DNA of 64,000 bases from Sphagnum compactum (GCA_965153455.1 OZ234499.1:16488271-16552270); one strand, 5' to 3'; counted from the stretch's first letter, positions 35,946 through 50,120 are shown. Translations and numbers: made by a program. The notes: generated by a model from the letters alone, not told the origin.

Positions 35946-36065
35946 AAGAAAACACGCAGACATACGATTGTATGGAAGTCAAGAAGCCGGAAATCCAAGG
36001 CCTCTGCAAGAATGCAAGCAAGGATTTGTAGAAGAATTCAGAGTCAGCTGCTGTGAGGGGCGGCC

Positions 36066-36870
36066 ATGCGGCGCATTCTCAACTTTGTCGTTGCAAGCGC
36101 TGCTGTTTTCATGCTGCGCTGCTGCTGCTTTGACTCCATCTGTACTCTGCATTTTTTTGTTTTGTGCAATCTTCATTCACCCGTGCAAGCAAACAAGCAT
36201 GTCAGGTAACAAACTGTTGAAACTTCAAGCTTCATGTTCCTTGGCTGGTTTCGTCTCTGTACCGAGCGCGCATGCGTGTGTTTGTTTCAATTTTGCGGTC
36301 TTTGGCCTGCAATTTCTTTGTCGAGTTTGTTTCTTATTCTGTTTTCGACAAACAAAACTGTGTCTCCAAAGGATTGTATGAAATTCTTTTGATCTGGGAG
36401 GGACAAAGCAAGAAGCGGCTTTCAAGATTGATGTTACACGAATTTCTTCTCCTGTTTCGGTAGCTGCTTTGTGTTCTGTGTTGTTTTGTTTGCAGAAGGA
36501 AATGGCGGATACAACAGATGGAAGAAAATTTGGAGCGGAAGGCGCGAATCTGCACACAATAGGCAAGCGGATCGTCTCCACAAGCACAATGCAAAGACAG
36601 GGATGTAGCAATCGGAGCAGCTATCCGCAGTCAGTCAGTCAGTCACACCTGAGGCTTGAAAGAATCAGGCGATGGCGGGAAGTTCACATGGAGAGGTTGC
36701 GGACAAGAAGACTCCGCGGAGGAAGTACATGCCCTGTCAAACTCGATCAAAACGATCCAAACTACGTGGATCCAGGAGAAGAGGAAGAAGAAGAAGAAGA
36801 AGACAAAGGAGTGTTGTTGTCGATAGATCCACACACAACTTCTACAAAGCCTTTTTCTCAGAGACCGTGA
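36066..36870 (+). CDS. Possible small gene of unknown function
   Basis: The product is not recognised. A GC-richer block just after the 140-bp array holds two exon-like pieces. The first begins with ATG at 36066, encodes a hydrophobic Cys-rich start (MRRILNFVVASAAVFMLRCC) and ends at a CAG/GTAACA donor near 36208. The second follows a TTGTTTTGTTTGCAG acceptor ending at 36495. It holds an open frame from ATG 36502 to a stop at 36868-36870 (122 codons). That frame contains MADTTDGRKFGAEG, an Arg-rich helix-like LRLERIRRWREVHMERLRTR, and an acidic DPNYVDPGEEEEEEEED. Joining the two at these sites puts the second piece in a different frame that stops early, so either the first piece is untranslated leader or the model is wrong. 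It may be a lineage-specific gene or a decayed one. Confidence 0.3.
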
Positions 36871-37230
36871 ATTCTAAAAAGAAGTAAGATTTTCTCAATC
36901 TCTTGTATCAATCTCTTGCATCAAATTCCTGCTGCTGTTTTTTTCCAATTCCGATCTGTGAATTTTTTCCAAACAATTGTACAGGAGAGTGAGTTCCATA
37001 TCTGCTCGGTCTGCATCACAGTTGCTGCTTCTCCTCCATTCCAATTAGGTATTAGTGATGATTTCTTGCAAAAACAAAAGCCAACAAAAGAATAGTCCAG
37101 AAACAATTGCCTTATGCTGTGGGGGGATTTGCTGTATTTTGGCTGTTATGAGGGTTTAGGGTTTGGGGATTTGCTCTATTTTAGTTCATTCATGAGACAA
37201 ATAAATTCACAGTTTTGACATTGGGTTTTC

Positions 37231-37394
37231 CTGCAGAGAATGGATTATGAGTTGCTGGGAAGCAGATTTTCTCCTCATGAGTTGTACACCAAAGATTGCT
37301 CACCCATCATCATCTCCAGTTTGACTTCTAAACTCCAAATATCCACATTTGTCCTACAACAGAGACACTGAGTACCCATCATCATCTTTGATGC
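37231..37394. repeat. Duplicated block, copy 1
   Basis: About 164 bases that begin CTGCAGAGAATGGATTATG and end CCCATCATCATCTTTGATG recur as a diverged copy at 38842-39005. Both include TTGTA-ACCAAAGATTG-TCACCCATCATCATCTCC-type words in the same order. Weaker partial copies lie near 38600-38720 and 39235-39300. Confidence 0.7.
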
Positions 37395-38841
37395 ATAGGT
37401 ATTACAATCAGAATTTTGTGGTCATTAAGCAGCTTTCTTGATTTTTTCTGTTCCCTTGTGACCACTGAGGAACACATTTTAATTTGTGTGGGCTGTTAGT
37501 ATGCTGATCTGGATCTGTTTTAAATGCATGAAGATATGAACTTTGATTAGAAGTGATGGTGTACACTAATTGGTGTGCTCAGTTTTCTTACAGATGCTTT
37601 TGAGGATCCCAAGAGGTTTTTCTGGAAGGTTCTGTAGTTTTGGATTTTGGTGGGGGCTTGTGGTTGATGGTCCCGGCATGTTGTGTGTGAAAATTTTGTA
37701 AGCAAAGAAGGCAGTGAAATTTTTTTTCGGGTGATGACTCTCTGGCATGCGTGATCAATTCTTGTTCCCATCTTTGGGATGAACTAGATAGCATTAGCTG
37801 GCAAAAGAGGAGAGGAAGATCATTTTATGTAGGAGTAGATATCTATTTGGTAATATGGAATTGTTGTCCAAACAGTCCTACTTTTGAAAGCTTCAATGAC
37901 CTTAAAAGTTTTGAGTATTGTTGGGTAATGCAGGGTTAGGAGCAGGAGGAAATGGGTTTCATATTTCAAAAGGGCACTCAAAGGCCATCATGTGTCTAAT
38001 CAAGTCAACAATGCAACTCAAGATATCCTTTCCTCAATTTTGTCCAAATATGCAGGTAAACCTCCTGCATTTAGCCCTTTCTGCTCTTAGCATTCTTTGT
38101 TCCTCATGGCTATCTCAAATCCCCATTGCATATGTCAAAAACTTCATGTGTCTGCATTTCCAAGGTTCTAGGTCTAAGGAATATCTTGCAGCAGGAAGGT
38201 AGATGGTAAGTCTGCTGGAAGAAAACCCCTGGGCTTACTGTGAGTGGAGAGGAAGTTCTCCTTTAGAGGGATTCTTGGTAGAAGTATGTAAACTGCTCAG
38301 GTCGGGTCATGCGTCCCAAGGATCATAGGATTGTCAAATTCTGCTGTGCCACCTATGAAGAGAACTGATACGCATCCAACATGATCAGATAGTCTTGCAG
38401 CCCTGTGTATAGTGAGCATTTGCCAAGATCAGTTGTTGATCTAGCAGAGGTAGCATACAGAGTTCGATACATGGTAGGTGCATAGTGAGCTCCATGGCTC
38501 AGTCAACATATGCTAGGGGCAAGGTGTGTAGCAGGAGGTTCTCATCAATAGACCCTGACAGACCCCTGTGTTCAAACTGACTCCAATTTGGTGTCAGATC
38601 CTCGAGTTTCTCTTTGGTTACAAAGATTGAATATACACCATCATCTTCAATTACATACTATGATCAGAATTTCCTTCTATGATCTTTACAACAAAGATTG
38701 AAAGTCCTATCATCTTCAATTTCTAACTATAAACCAATTTTTTTTAGTTACATTTGGAGATTGATTTCTTTTTTTTTGTGATTTTCGTTTCTGTTTCTCA
38801 TTTAGGTGATCGATAATCCAAACTTTGAAATTGGTTATTGC

Positions 38842-39005
38842 TGCAGAGAATGAACTAGAGTTTCTGGGAAGGAGATTTTTCGTCATGAGTTGTAGACCAA
38901 AGATTGATCACCCATCATCATCTCCTGTTAACTTTGACATGCCAAATATCCTCTTGTGTTGTACAACAAAGACTGTGAGTACCACCCATCATCATCTTTG
39001 AAAAA
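38842..39005. repeat. Duplicated block, copy 2
   Basis: This is the second copy of the block at 37231-37394, same orientation, about 1.6 kb away, with scattered substitutions and small indels. The arrangement suggests a local duplication or a short dispersed element. Confidence 0.7.
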
Positions 39006-40330
39006 ATTCCAGTGACAAAGTTGATTCATTGAAGTTGGTTTGGGTAGGACAACTTTAGGTTTCGTAAGTCATCTTTTTTAGAAGTTGTCATTTGTATAGT
39101 TCCAAATTGAAATCTGTTCAGATTATTTCCAAGGAAAGAGGCATGGAAAGGTGAGTTTTTGGATCTCTGTCTTTTCAAAGTTTTTAAAAATTTGAACAGC
39201 ATTTTCATGAGCAGAGCAGTTTTTCAATACCTTCTCCACCAATTGCAATTAGAATTTCCTCTTGTGCTTTTCAACAAGAAAGACTGAGTTCAACCCAACT
39301 CGTACATGCAAGTAACTGAATTCAAGAGAGGTTTTTCTTTGTGATGACTGTTGTGACGACTGGGTATAAAGGAAAGGATATTTGCTTCTGGAAACAACTC
39401 AGCAATGAACAGGTCTCCCCTCTTCTAACTGGGAGCTTGGAGTTCTATATACCCATTAGTTCATCTAGCCAAGTTTTACACATGGATACAGCATGCTCAT
39501 ATTTCCAGTGGTGAGAAATTTTTGGCAATGGTGACAGGTGTTACTTCCACACACGGTGGAAAGAAACATCCTGGAGCATGGATGCACAAACTGCAACTTG
39601 ATTCAAGGCCCAGATTTCAGTTCAAGCTGGGGGGCAAGAAAAAAGTTCAAATTTATTGAAGTGGAACAACTGTAAGCGAATACATGTAATTCTCCAGTAT
39701 TTATGCATCCTATGCTTCAGTTCACAAATGGTGTATGAAAGGCGCCCAAAAAGTTCCAGGAGTAAAGCGCCCACGATATGGACAATTTGTGAGTATTACT
39801 ACTCCCATCCCAGTCTACATCCTGCCCCCTTACTAACTTAAAAAAACAAGCGAGCATGATCTGCCTATGCTCAGTTTAAGTTTCAAACTGAAAATCAACA
39901 TGGGCAAAATCCCACCTCTCACAGAACTACAAAATTAGGGTGCGATGGTGGTGAAAACACAAATTCAGGAGATCCTCGGCAGAAGGGATACAGTTAACTG
40001 CTTGAAACTGAAAACTCCCAAGACTTCAAAAGAAAAAGAGCAGCAGGGATAAATCAGTTTGATGAAGAAGATGAGAGATGCAAACTAAAGCACGCTAGAA
40101 GGAGGTTCAATTGGGTCATTTAAGGCCTGCAAACGATTTATGGTAAGGCTCTTATTCACCATGAACACTGTAGAAGAAAGCATGACTAATACCACAAACC
40201 TTGTTACAGGCCAGAGGGAAAACAAAACTGAAAAAGGACTCAAAATTACTTGATCCAGCAAATTGGGAGATCTTCAAGTTTTTTTGCATCTGAGGAGGAC
40301 AAAAAGAAGAGGAGGCCATAACCTCTTTAC

Positions 40331-42091
<1,761 letters not shown>

Positions 42092-42104
42092 CTGCATCGG
42101 AAAC

Positions 42105-42330
42105 ATGTCTATGAGATTGCACAGAAAACTCCACACTAAAACTTTGATGGTTTAACCATTGTGTCAGTTCCAGTAAAACTGAAACTAAAAATGACGAGAA
42201 TGAGTGCAGTCATAACCTTACTAGCAGTGCTAACAAAGTGTCCAACCATCACCTTCATCATGAATAGCAGTGACTAGCTGCTAAACTCCCCACCGACTTC
42301 AGTTCCCAACATAATAATAAAGCATATGAT
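42105..42330. repeat. Interspersed repeat in the kinase relic, copy 2
   Basis: It shares with 40690-40930 the words GAGATTGCACAGAAAACTCC, GACGAGAATGAGTGCAGTC, CACCTTCATCATGAATAGCAG and TGACTAGCTGC in the same order and orientation. It lies immediately upstream of the first legible kinase exon. Confidence 0.65.
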
Positions 42331-42639
42331 AATCTGCCCAAAGTCTCAGCCAAACGCTACAAAAATCCATGTCATGAGCTTCTGTTACATTTCTGGCAAC
42401 AACAGGAAGACTCAATGATGATGTTAGCTAAAACCCATGAGACAACATAGCTAAGTTTCATTTCAATTTTGCTTCTTGCTCCCGTACGAGTACGTGTCTA
42501 AGCCCAAGGCACCTATAGAGACACCTACTGAGAGAGTAGTAGTTGGCAGTGGGGGCCTCTTGCACGCAGAACATATCCTTCACACAAAACACAAATCAAC
42601 TACTTGGATGCAGCACATTTACTTTTAGCCACTGGAAAA

Positions 42640-42830
42640 GACAATCTATGAGAATTGCAGAGAAAATAATTCCAGAATATCACTTTGAAGCTAAAAACCA
42701 TTTCTTTCAGTTCCAGCAAAACCAAGCCTAACACAACAAGAATGAGTGTAGTCACGACCTTCAACAACATGTATGATAGTGACCATCTACCATGATGACA
42801 TCCAGGTTCCTGTCGACGGTAACCTTCACA
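42640..42830. repeat. Interspersed repeat in the kinase relic, copy 3
   Basis: A more diverged copy with GAGAATTGCAGAGAAAA, AGCAAAACCAAGCC, ACAAGAATGAGTGTAGTC and TAGTGACCATCTACC in the same order. Three copies within 2.2 kb suggest local duplication of an intron segment or repeated insertion of one small element. Confidence 0.55.
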
Positions 42831-43365
42831 TCAATGCAACCCATACATACAAACTGCCTTCATGCATGACAGAAATCTCTACTAACTGATGGCAGTTGAA
42901 GTATATATTATATGGGCCCGAGAGTTTGGCTAACCCTTCAAAACCCAGAAACAAGCACAACAATGACAAGCTGCAGAAATGATTTTCCATACCTCTGATC
43001 TAACCAGATGATATCTTCTGCATCTTAGGTCTGAAAATTATGAATTCAAATAAAATCCTAATCATTGAGCACCACCCTTCTACCAATACCAAAAGCTCCA
43101 CTAATTTCCCGATTTTTAAATTTTTTTGATCTTATTGAATTTTCTTTGACAAAATGGTTCAATATTTCATAACTCTTACTCCGTTCATCTAAACATTACA
43201 AAACCACTTTGGTGCACCCCTAGTGATTGAGGGCTTTCCAACCTTAATCAAGTGCATGATAAGGTTGGCATTATGGTTTGAAAGATGTGAATGTGACAAA
43301 CAAACAAAAAAAATCTAAAGTGACCTTTTGATTGCATGTGATGTACCAAATGTGCAAACCATGGA
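42831..43365. other. Spacer upstream of the kinase relic
   Basis: I looked here for the missing glycine-loop exon of the kinase on the minus strand and did not find it. Nothing else was recognised. Confidence 0.35.
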
Positions 43366-43396
43366 TTTAGGGTTTAGGGGGTTTAGGGTAAACCCT
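43366..43396. repeat. Short interstitial telomere-like repeat
   Basis: Three TTTAGGG-type units are followed at once by the inverse TAAACCCT, giving a small head-to-head telomere motif. Plant telomeres are (TTTAGGG)n. Such a short tract is more likely a repair footprint or chance than a fusion site. Confidence 0.6.
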
Positions 43397-43439
43397 CCAT
43401 GTCCCATCTCTAAGGGCATTTTTTTTTTGGTTTTTTTTT

Positions 43440-43640
43440 TCAGTTTTGTCATGTAAGTGCACTGAGGATTCACATGACGAATGAACCACATTTGGCTAGA
43501 GGTCAGAAAATTAGGCAATTTAAAAAAAATAAAATCCTACTTAGTTCAGGTGATGAATAGGAATTCATTGTCTAAATATGGTGACATGTGACTGCTTTTC
43601 CTCAAAATATGAGGTCTTTTGCAAAAAAAAATTTCCTTTT
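43440..43640 (-). mobile_element. Short interspersed repeat, copy A
   Basis: A roughly 200-base element shared with 53400-53665, 54395-54625 and 55510-55680. Common words are CCACATTTGGCTA-AGGTCAGA, then TTGTCTAAATATGGTGAC, and a long T run at the left. On the minus strand the T run becomes a 3' A-rich tail, which suggests a SINE-like element. No clear pol III box was identified. Confidence 0.5.
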
Positions 43641-45690
43641 CTTTTCTAGAAAAGCCTTAGTAGAATTGGCATTGAGTTTTCTTTTTGGCCATAGTGCAAA
43701 AAATTGTCAAAAAAGAAATCATTGCCCATCTCCCATTCAACTTCATTTGAGATGTTTTTTGGTTTAGAATTGAAAAAATTTCTTGGCATGTTAAGTGTCC
43801 AACTTTAATTCATTGGAGTCCATTTCATCTCATTGTTGAGAACAACTATCATAAAGCATTCACAGAAATTTCTTAATGTATTTGGAGGGCATCATATATA
43901 TTTGAATATCGTAGTACCTTGGCGGCTTCGGCACAAACTAAATTATTTAAAAAAATTTCAAATTAAAAAAAAGAAGAGTTTATTATGTTGAATATTAATT
44001 CAAAATTTATGATCAAACTCAATTTCTTCTTCATTGGATCATTTTGTGACACCCATGCATGAAATGTATAAGTCCAAGTTGACACTTTTTTTTTGGGTAA
44101 ATACTTTAGAGCATTGAGACAAAGTGTGACCTCAATAATTTTACACTTGAGAGGAATAGTTGAGTTATGGAACTCATCACATTTTTGGTCCATAGCAAGA
44201 TTGAAATGTTTTCCAAGCAATGTTCTTTTTTTCAAAATGCCAAGGTGTCTTGGCAGGCTACATACAAACCCATGTGGAATTACTGATGGCAAATTGAAAA
44301 TGTGAAGGGTAAGTGGCTATGGCTAACATTTATTTTTAATTAAGCATATTGTAGGTGCTTAGGAGTTTTAAGCATTTGCACTTAGGTAGTGATCCAAGTT
44401 AGCATGTGATATGTGTGTTGGCAAAACATTGTTTTTAATGAGAGATTTTATGGTGATCAAGTAGATGCAAATGTAAGAAACATAGCAAGCACATGCATTT
44501 TGCAATGGATTAATCGACAATCTTGATTGTTTAGGGTTAAGAGATTAGTTTCTAAAAGCTCAAACTAAATCGAAGACCATCAATTCCATCAATTGAAATA
44601 AATAGAATGAAAGAAATTACAAAAATAAATAACAATACTATGATGGATTGGGGGGGTTTTGCACCCTAATCCTTGAAGATCTTGCCCATTGCAGACCAAC
44701 CTTGACCTACAAAAGCCACACACATCATAACCATACCTACATGCCCACATTAGTACTTGTTGTCAATATTACATCACAACAAAATCACTTGTAAAGCACA
44801 CACCCACAATGCAACAGTAACATATAGTAACATGCAAGCAATGTATAAAGATTGAAAGAAAAAAATCCAATTCAATGAAAAGGAATTAGGGTGGAGATCC
44901 AAACCTCCACTACTTCATATGATGGTTAAGAGTCACAAACATCAAGTACTAAGTTGAAATGTTGATCAACAATTATAATCCTCAAGCCAATAGCAGCACA
45001 ACCATAGCAAATATTTTGCTACCATACTAGTTGCAAGTGCAATAAACAAGTTGCACCATGAACTACTAGCATAACACAACAAAAATTTAACAATCCACTA
45101 CATATGTCACCTAATTATCACTCCAATCCTTCACAACATCCCCAAAGGAAAACTGTCTAGAATGTAATGATCCTATGCAAACATCTTGACAACCAAATCC
45201 AAGTGTTTGGTTAGCCAATTATGCAAATTGGATTTCAAGAAAAAAACAACATGAAGAAACAATGTTCATCTTCTACACTGCCTAAAATCATAGTTACAAA
45301 TAGCTCTAGTAATGCAAAATAACTTTGACAATTGATATTACAAAATGTGTTGGATGCTAGTGTAGACCATAGTTAGATGATAGTATTGTAAACCAATGGT
45401 AGTTACGAAACAACATGGTTACTTTGCATAGTGATCTTAAAAAAGGAAGTTTCAAGATCACGTTTGATTTCATCAAGAAGGGTTGGGATCTTCACCTAAT
45501 TAATCACTAGGTCAATGAGCTTTCCAAAACAAAATTAAACCTTCAATAAAGCTAAATATCGTTGGAATGTTTCTTTAGTAAGAAGGTGAAGCCAATATTT
45601 TGAATAAATGATGCATGTTGCATTCATCAATTCCTAGCTAGGGAATTGTTGTTCTAATTTAAAGATCAAAGATATGGTATCATATGTGAA
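43641..45690. other. AT-rich spacer without a recognised gene
   Basis: Open frames at 43963-44292 (minus) and 44093-44305 (plus) overlap each other and match nothing I know. The word AGTACCTTGGCGGCTTCGGCA near 43912 resembles AGTACCTTGGCAGGTTTGGCA near 59733, which hints at another dispersed repeat. Confidence 0.35.
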
Positions 45691-47030
45691 CATTGAATCT
45701 TGACAACCTCAAAAGTTATCATCCAATCATCACTTGTAGCTTGGGTGAACACCTTAATAAGAGGCCATTTCTTATGCAATTGATATTGTTTGTCCATTCA
45801 AAGATGTTTGTTGCAAGACCTATCCACCAAGTAGCCAACAATTGGTCATTGGTGTTTTTGTGCAAGTCTAAAAATGTTTTGAATTATTTTGCATCATACT
45901 TCTCTTTAAGATTTAAATACATGTTGTATAATTCAACACAACACATCTTCACAACAATCACAAATCACATATGAAAGTGTCACACACCTATGCAAACTTG
46001 ATAAATGCATGGATTGTTTCCAACATAGTCATAATGCAAGCCAACCCCATTGACACCACTTCAATGTCATAAGATATTGGAGGTTGGTCTTTGCTACTGC
46101 CACAATATATATACAAATCATCATGCATCCTTACCATTAAAGTTTTGTATTCTGCAAAAACTTGTTTAACAAGGGACAACATGGAGATCCACTTAGTTTT
46201 TACATTATGCAACAATTTCAGACCTTTGGTTTCAAGCAACTTGGTAAAAGTGCCATGTTCAATATGTATTTTTAGTGAAAATGAAAAATAAGTGGATGTA
46301 GTCTACAACAATCCTTTAAGCTTACTAACCAAGAGTTGTGCATAAAGAGTCTACACTACTAGGTCAGTCTAATGTGCCATGCAATGCACTATATATAGTC
46401 ACAAAAAAATGCAACTTTAGATTTGGATTGAATAGCAACACCAATTTGTAGCCATGTGAAGACTACAACTCCATTTGATCCAAAACAAATCAACTTGCTA
46501 CCAATTTGATCAACTATCAAGCCCCCATAATCCATTAAAGACTGCATAATCAGCTAGGTCAGGTTAATAACGTTACTTCCACCAATCACTCTTTCTAGAT
46601 TTAGCAACAATGACATCCTTTGAAAGCCATCAACAACACACACATGAACAATACGTTAAAACTAATTATCAATTGTGGTAACCTCATCACAATAAATAAC
46701 AAGGTACTTGGACTTTTGATACACATCAACTTTGGTAGATTCAATGACAATTTGATGCATGATTTCAACCATCTACCAATTAGTGGAATCAAACCAATGT
46801 TTACATGACATGTTTTTCACCTTCAAAATATCAAAGAGTTACTCCAAGCTTTCAAAATTTGTCAACAATTTACCAAATTCAAGAGCTAGAATATGAACTT
46901 GCATTTCTTTTCAATAGTTTCACTAGAACAATCACCATTTCAGCAATGGCATTTGACCTTTGTTAGCCCACAAACATTCATTCTTGGCATGTTAAATTTT
47001 CATAAACATGAAATATTGGTTCATAGTAAG
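45690..47030 (-). mobile_element. hAT-type transposase relic
   Basis: Translating the minus strand gives, in order, KSKYLVIYCDEVTTIDN, VHVCVVDGFQRMSLLLNLER, VIGGSNVINL, and then LLHNVKTKWISMLSLVKQVF with EYKTLMVRM (45988-46239). The CDEVTTIDN and NVKTxWISMLSPxKRV blocks are characteristic of the KIAA1586-like group of plant hAT transposases. The dimerisation end is not recognisable, the frame is broken by many stops, and I found no terminal inverted repeats or 8-base target duplication. It is non-functional. Confidence 0.65.
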
Positions 47031-47439
47031 TCCAAGGATTGCAATCGTGCACTTTTGCCTACATGCATGTTTTTGCAAACTATCAAACTTAAAAACCAAT
47101 TATTTTTCCTTACCATCAAGCTCACTACAAATTTTGCAATGAACCATGTTAAGCTTCCCACCACACCCAACCACAACTTCAACCTAAGGTAACTTTGCAA
47201 CCCATACTTCCTTGAAAACTCGATTTAATTCTCATTTCCTTTTCTTGCATTTTTTGTGCAAGTTTGGGACTTGAAGATTGAAAATCAAAAAGTTCATTAA
47301 AAGATGATGGTGATATGGGAACACATGCATGCTTTGAAATGATGAAGCTATGTTTACAAAACAAGGAGCTCCAACTCTAAAAATAATATATATTTAAAGC
47401 CCACTAATCATGGCTATAATGGACACATCACAAAACCTT

Positions 47440-47935
47440 CAACAAGAAGAAAAGAAAAGTTCAATGTTATAGCAAACCTTAAACCTTAAACAATTTGATG
47501 AGTAGATGATGAGCAAATATGAAAAGAAAAAGCTTGACACTGCAACAAACCTTAAACCCTAAGCAAATGTGCTGATGACAATGAATTGACAAGAAGAAAA
47601 AAAGTTTGATGTTCTAACAAAATTGTGAACCCTTAACCTTGAACAGATGATGAACAAACATGAAGAGACGAACTTCACTATTCCAACAAACCTTGAACCT
47701 TGAACAAACGATGAACATATAGGAAAAGAAGAAGTTTGACGTTCTAGCAAAGTTACAAACCTTAAACCCTAAGAAGATGATGAGTAAATTGAAAGAAAAG
47801 AACCTCGTTGTTCCAACAAACCCTAAACCCTGAGCAAACAATGAATAAATAGGAAGAGAAAAAATTCAATGCTCCAAAAAATCATAAACCTTAGGAACAA
47901 AAATGGTGAATAGATGACGAACAAACATTTTCAGC
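47440..47935. repeat. About 64-bp tandem repeat with telomere-like cores
   Basis: About seven degenerate units carry GATGATGAGCAAATATG, AAAAGAAAAAGCTTGA, TCCAACAAACC and then AACCTTAAACCCTAAG or AACCCTAAACCCTGAG. The CCCTAAA word recurs once per unit, so the array looks like an amplified unit that captured a telomere-like motif. Minus-strand open frames at 47559-47841 are repeat translations. Confidence 0.65.
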
Positions 47936-49369
47936 AATGTGAATCACAAACGATGAAGAAACAAGATGGGAAATGAAGTTTACTAAATAAGGTATGTTTC
48001 TACAATGTAAATTATAAAAAGATTTTGAAGTATATTCAACTGCAAAGTAAAAAGGGGAAGGAAAAAATTTAACTAGATGTCGAAACCTCAATTGCATGTT
48101 CTTTTCATTTTCCAATAGCCTTGTGTCCGATGCAATGAAAAAGTTATCTTCATGTCACCTTTTCCCATTGATTTGCAAAACTAGGGAATAATGTGCGCAA
48201 CATCCATCATGCTCATAGCTCCAAGTTCCAATGTTATAACTTGTTAACAAAGGTGTTAATCCTTTGTAAAAGTGATTCATAACAACAAGTGGAGAGTTCA
48301 CAAAAGTAGGGATTCTTTGTAAAAATATGCAGACAATGACACACAACAACAAAAAAAAAAAGTTCATAGGTGATGAAAAGGATGTGAAATGCACTCAAAT
48401 GCGATGTCACTTCACAAAAAATAAAAGTAGGACAGTTACAAAGCTTGTAAAGAAGGAGAAGGGATGGTGATGGAGGTGGGGGCAACTTGTAATGAAACAA
48501 CATTGACCCTTCCACAATTTCCAAACTTGGTAAATTCTGAATCCATAGCTAGCCCTCAATCCAATGATTACAAATATGGTGATTTTTCATTATGTAGCCC
48601 GTCCCATTTAACAAGGGGGTGTAGAGCAAGCCACTAAGATCTTGCCACTTGATGAAATTTCGTAAAAAAAAAATCATTATTTCCAAAGGTACACATTCAT
48701 TCATTCCTTCATTCTTTTCATTAACTTCAAGACATTATTATTCTTTTGGTGGATATTCTTTTCATGTTTCACATTCCAAGTAACATTCAATCTTTGGAAG
48801 GTGGTGATGACTTCAATAGTTGCAAGCCTTCATTTTCCCTAAACCACTAATGTATTTTGGAAAGTAATCGATACATGTATCAAATGTCCAAAAGTAGGTC
48901 AAAACTTGGATGTTTGATGACACATTCCTTCAAATAACATTTGGCCATTTTTTTCTTAACTAAGCATTGATTACAATTATAATTCACAAATAGGGTTTGA
49001 ATGTTTTCAGACATGCATTGTTCCAAGTGAGTGAGGATGAATCCTTTTGTCACCTATTTTGATGCATGTTAAAACCTTTTTTTCAATTTGTCATTTGACA
49101 CTTTGACTAGATTGATCCTTTTCAAAATTGATCTATTTACCAATAAAGTTAATTTCTTTATTTCTCTTAACAAAATCATTTGCTTCAAATCTAAATTTTA
49201 ATTTTGGTGGATGATCTTGAAATGGAAGTTATGTGTTTGTCAAGTTTCTTGGTTAATGAAGATTGCAAATAATGTTTAGGAGGTGCAAGTTCTTCAAGCC
49301 CACACTTGAGCAATCATTGACCAATTAATATTGTGATCTATGTTTATCCAAAATTATGCACAAAAATTG
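47936..49369. other. AT-rich spacer without a recognised gene
   Basis: Nothing I can name. Minus-strand frames at 48155-48524 are low in information and hydrophobic by composition. Confidence 0.35.
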
Positions 49370-49870
49370 AATAGAAATCTAATTTGAAGTTCACATTAAA
49401 TGCATAATAGAGATCTATTTCAACTTTTTTTGCAATTTGGAAATCCAATTCAATCTTCAACAATATTTGCAATAAATATAAAACTTTAACTTAACACCTT
49501 TTCGCAAATTCAAAAGAATTCAGTTCAATTTTCAACACTACAATTTTTTTATGAGTTGCAATATACAACATAACTCTAATTCAACTCTTTCCTAGCAATT
49601 TAGATTTCTTAGTTTGACAATCTTCAACAAGACTGTTATAATTTGCCATATACAAGAATTTTAATTCAACTCTTTTTTGGCAATTTAAAAAAATCATAGT
49701 TTAACAATCTTCAATGTAAGGCTATTATAATTTGCAAAATACAACTTTGATTCACCTCTTTTTTGGTAATTTAAAAATTTTAGTTTAACAAATTTTCAAC
49801 AATTTTTGCAATAAAAGTTATGCAATTTCAACAATTTTCTTTTGTAAAATTGAAAATCCTCATTGAACAA
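49370..49870. repeat. Degenerate 85-97 bp AT-rich tandem repeat
   Basis: About five units share TTTAACAATCTTCAA, a TATAATTTGCxATATACAA block, and AATTCAACTCTTTTTTGGCAATTT. Units start near 49390, 49505, 49610, 49695 and 49785. It lies about 570 bases downstream of the RING gene stop codon. Confidence 0.6.
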
Positions 49871-50100
49871 CACATTTGAGATGTGTAAGATTCAATGAGT
49901 GAATTTTAGAATAATCAGGATTGAATTCATTAAACAACTTTCAATTTTGAACTAAAATAAACAAACAACGAATCCTATTGAAGGATTTGATTGGCTTTAA
50001 TGGGAGGTTTAAACTAAATGAGATTCGATTGACCTTAATGGGAGGTTCAAACTTCAAACTAAAAACTTTCCTTAGTATTGGATCTAGAATTTATCATTTA

Positions 50101-50120
50101 GATGCATGCATGCATGCACT
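50101..50120. repeat. (ATGC)n microsatellite
   Basis: Four to five ATGC units in AT-rich DNA. The run is self-complementary. Confidence 0.7.

Larger units (their letters stand above)
36871..40095. other. Spacer between the 36-kb locus and the kinase pseudogene
   Basis: No coding region is supported. The segment holds a telomere-like GGGTTTAGGGTTTGGGG word near 37152 and a family of duplicated blocks described separately. A minus-strand open tail at 40096-40180, containing SLTINRLQALNDPIEPPSSV before a stop, could be the last exon of the kinase relic, but I could not connect it. Confidence 0.4.
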
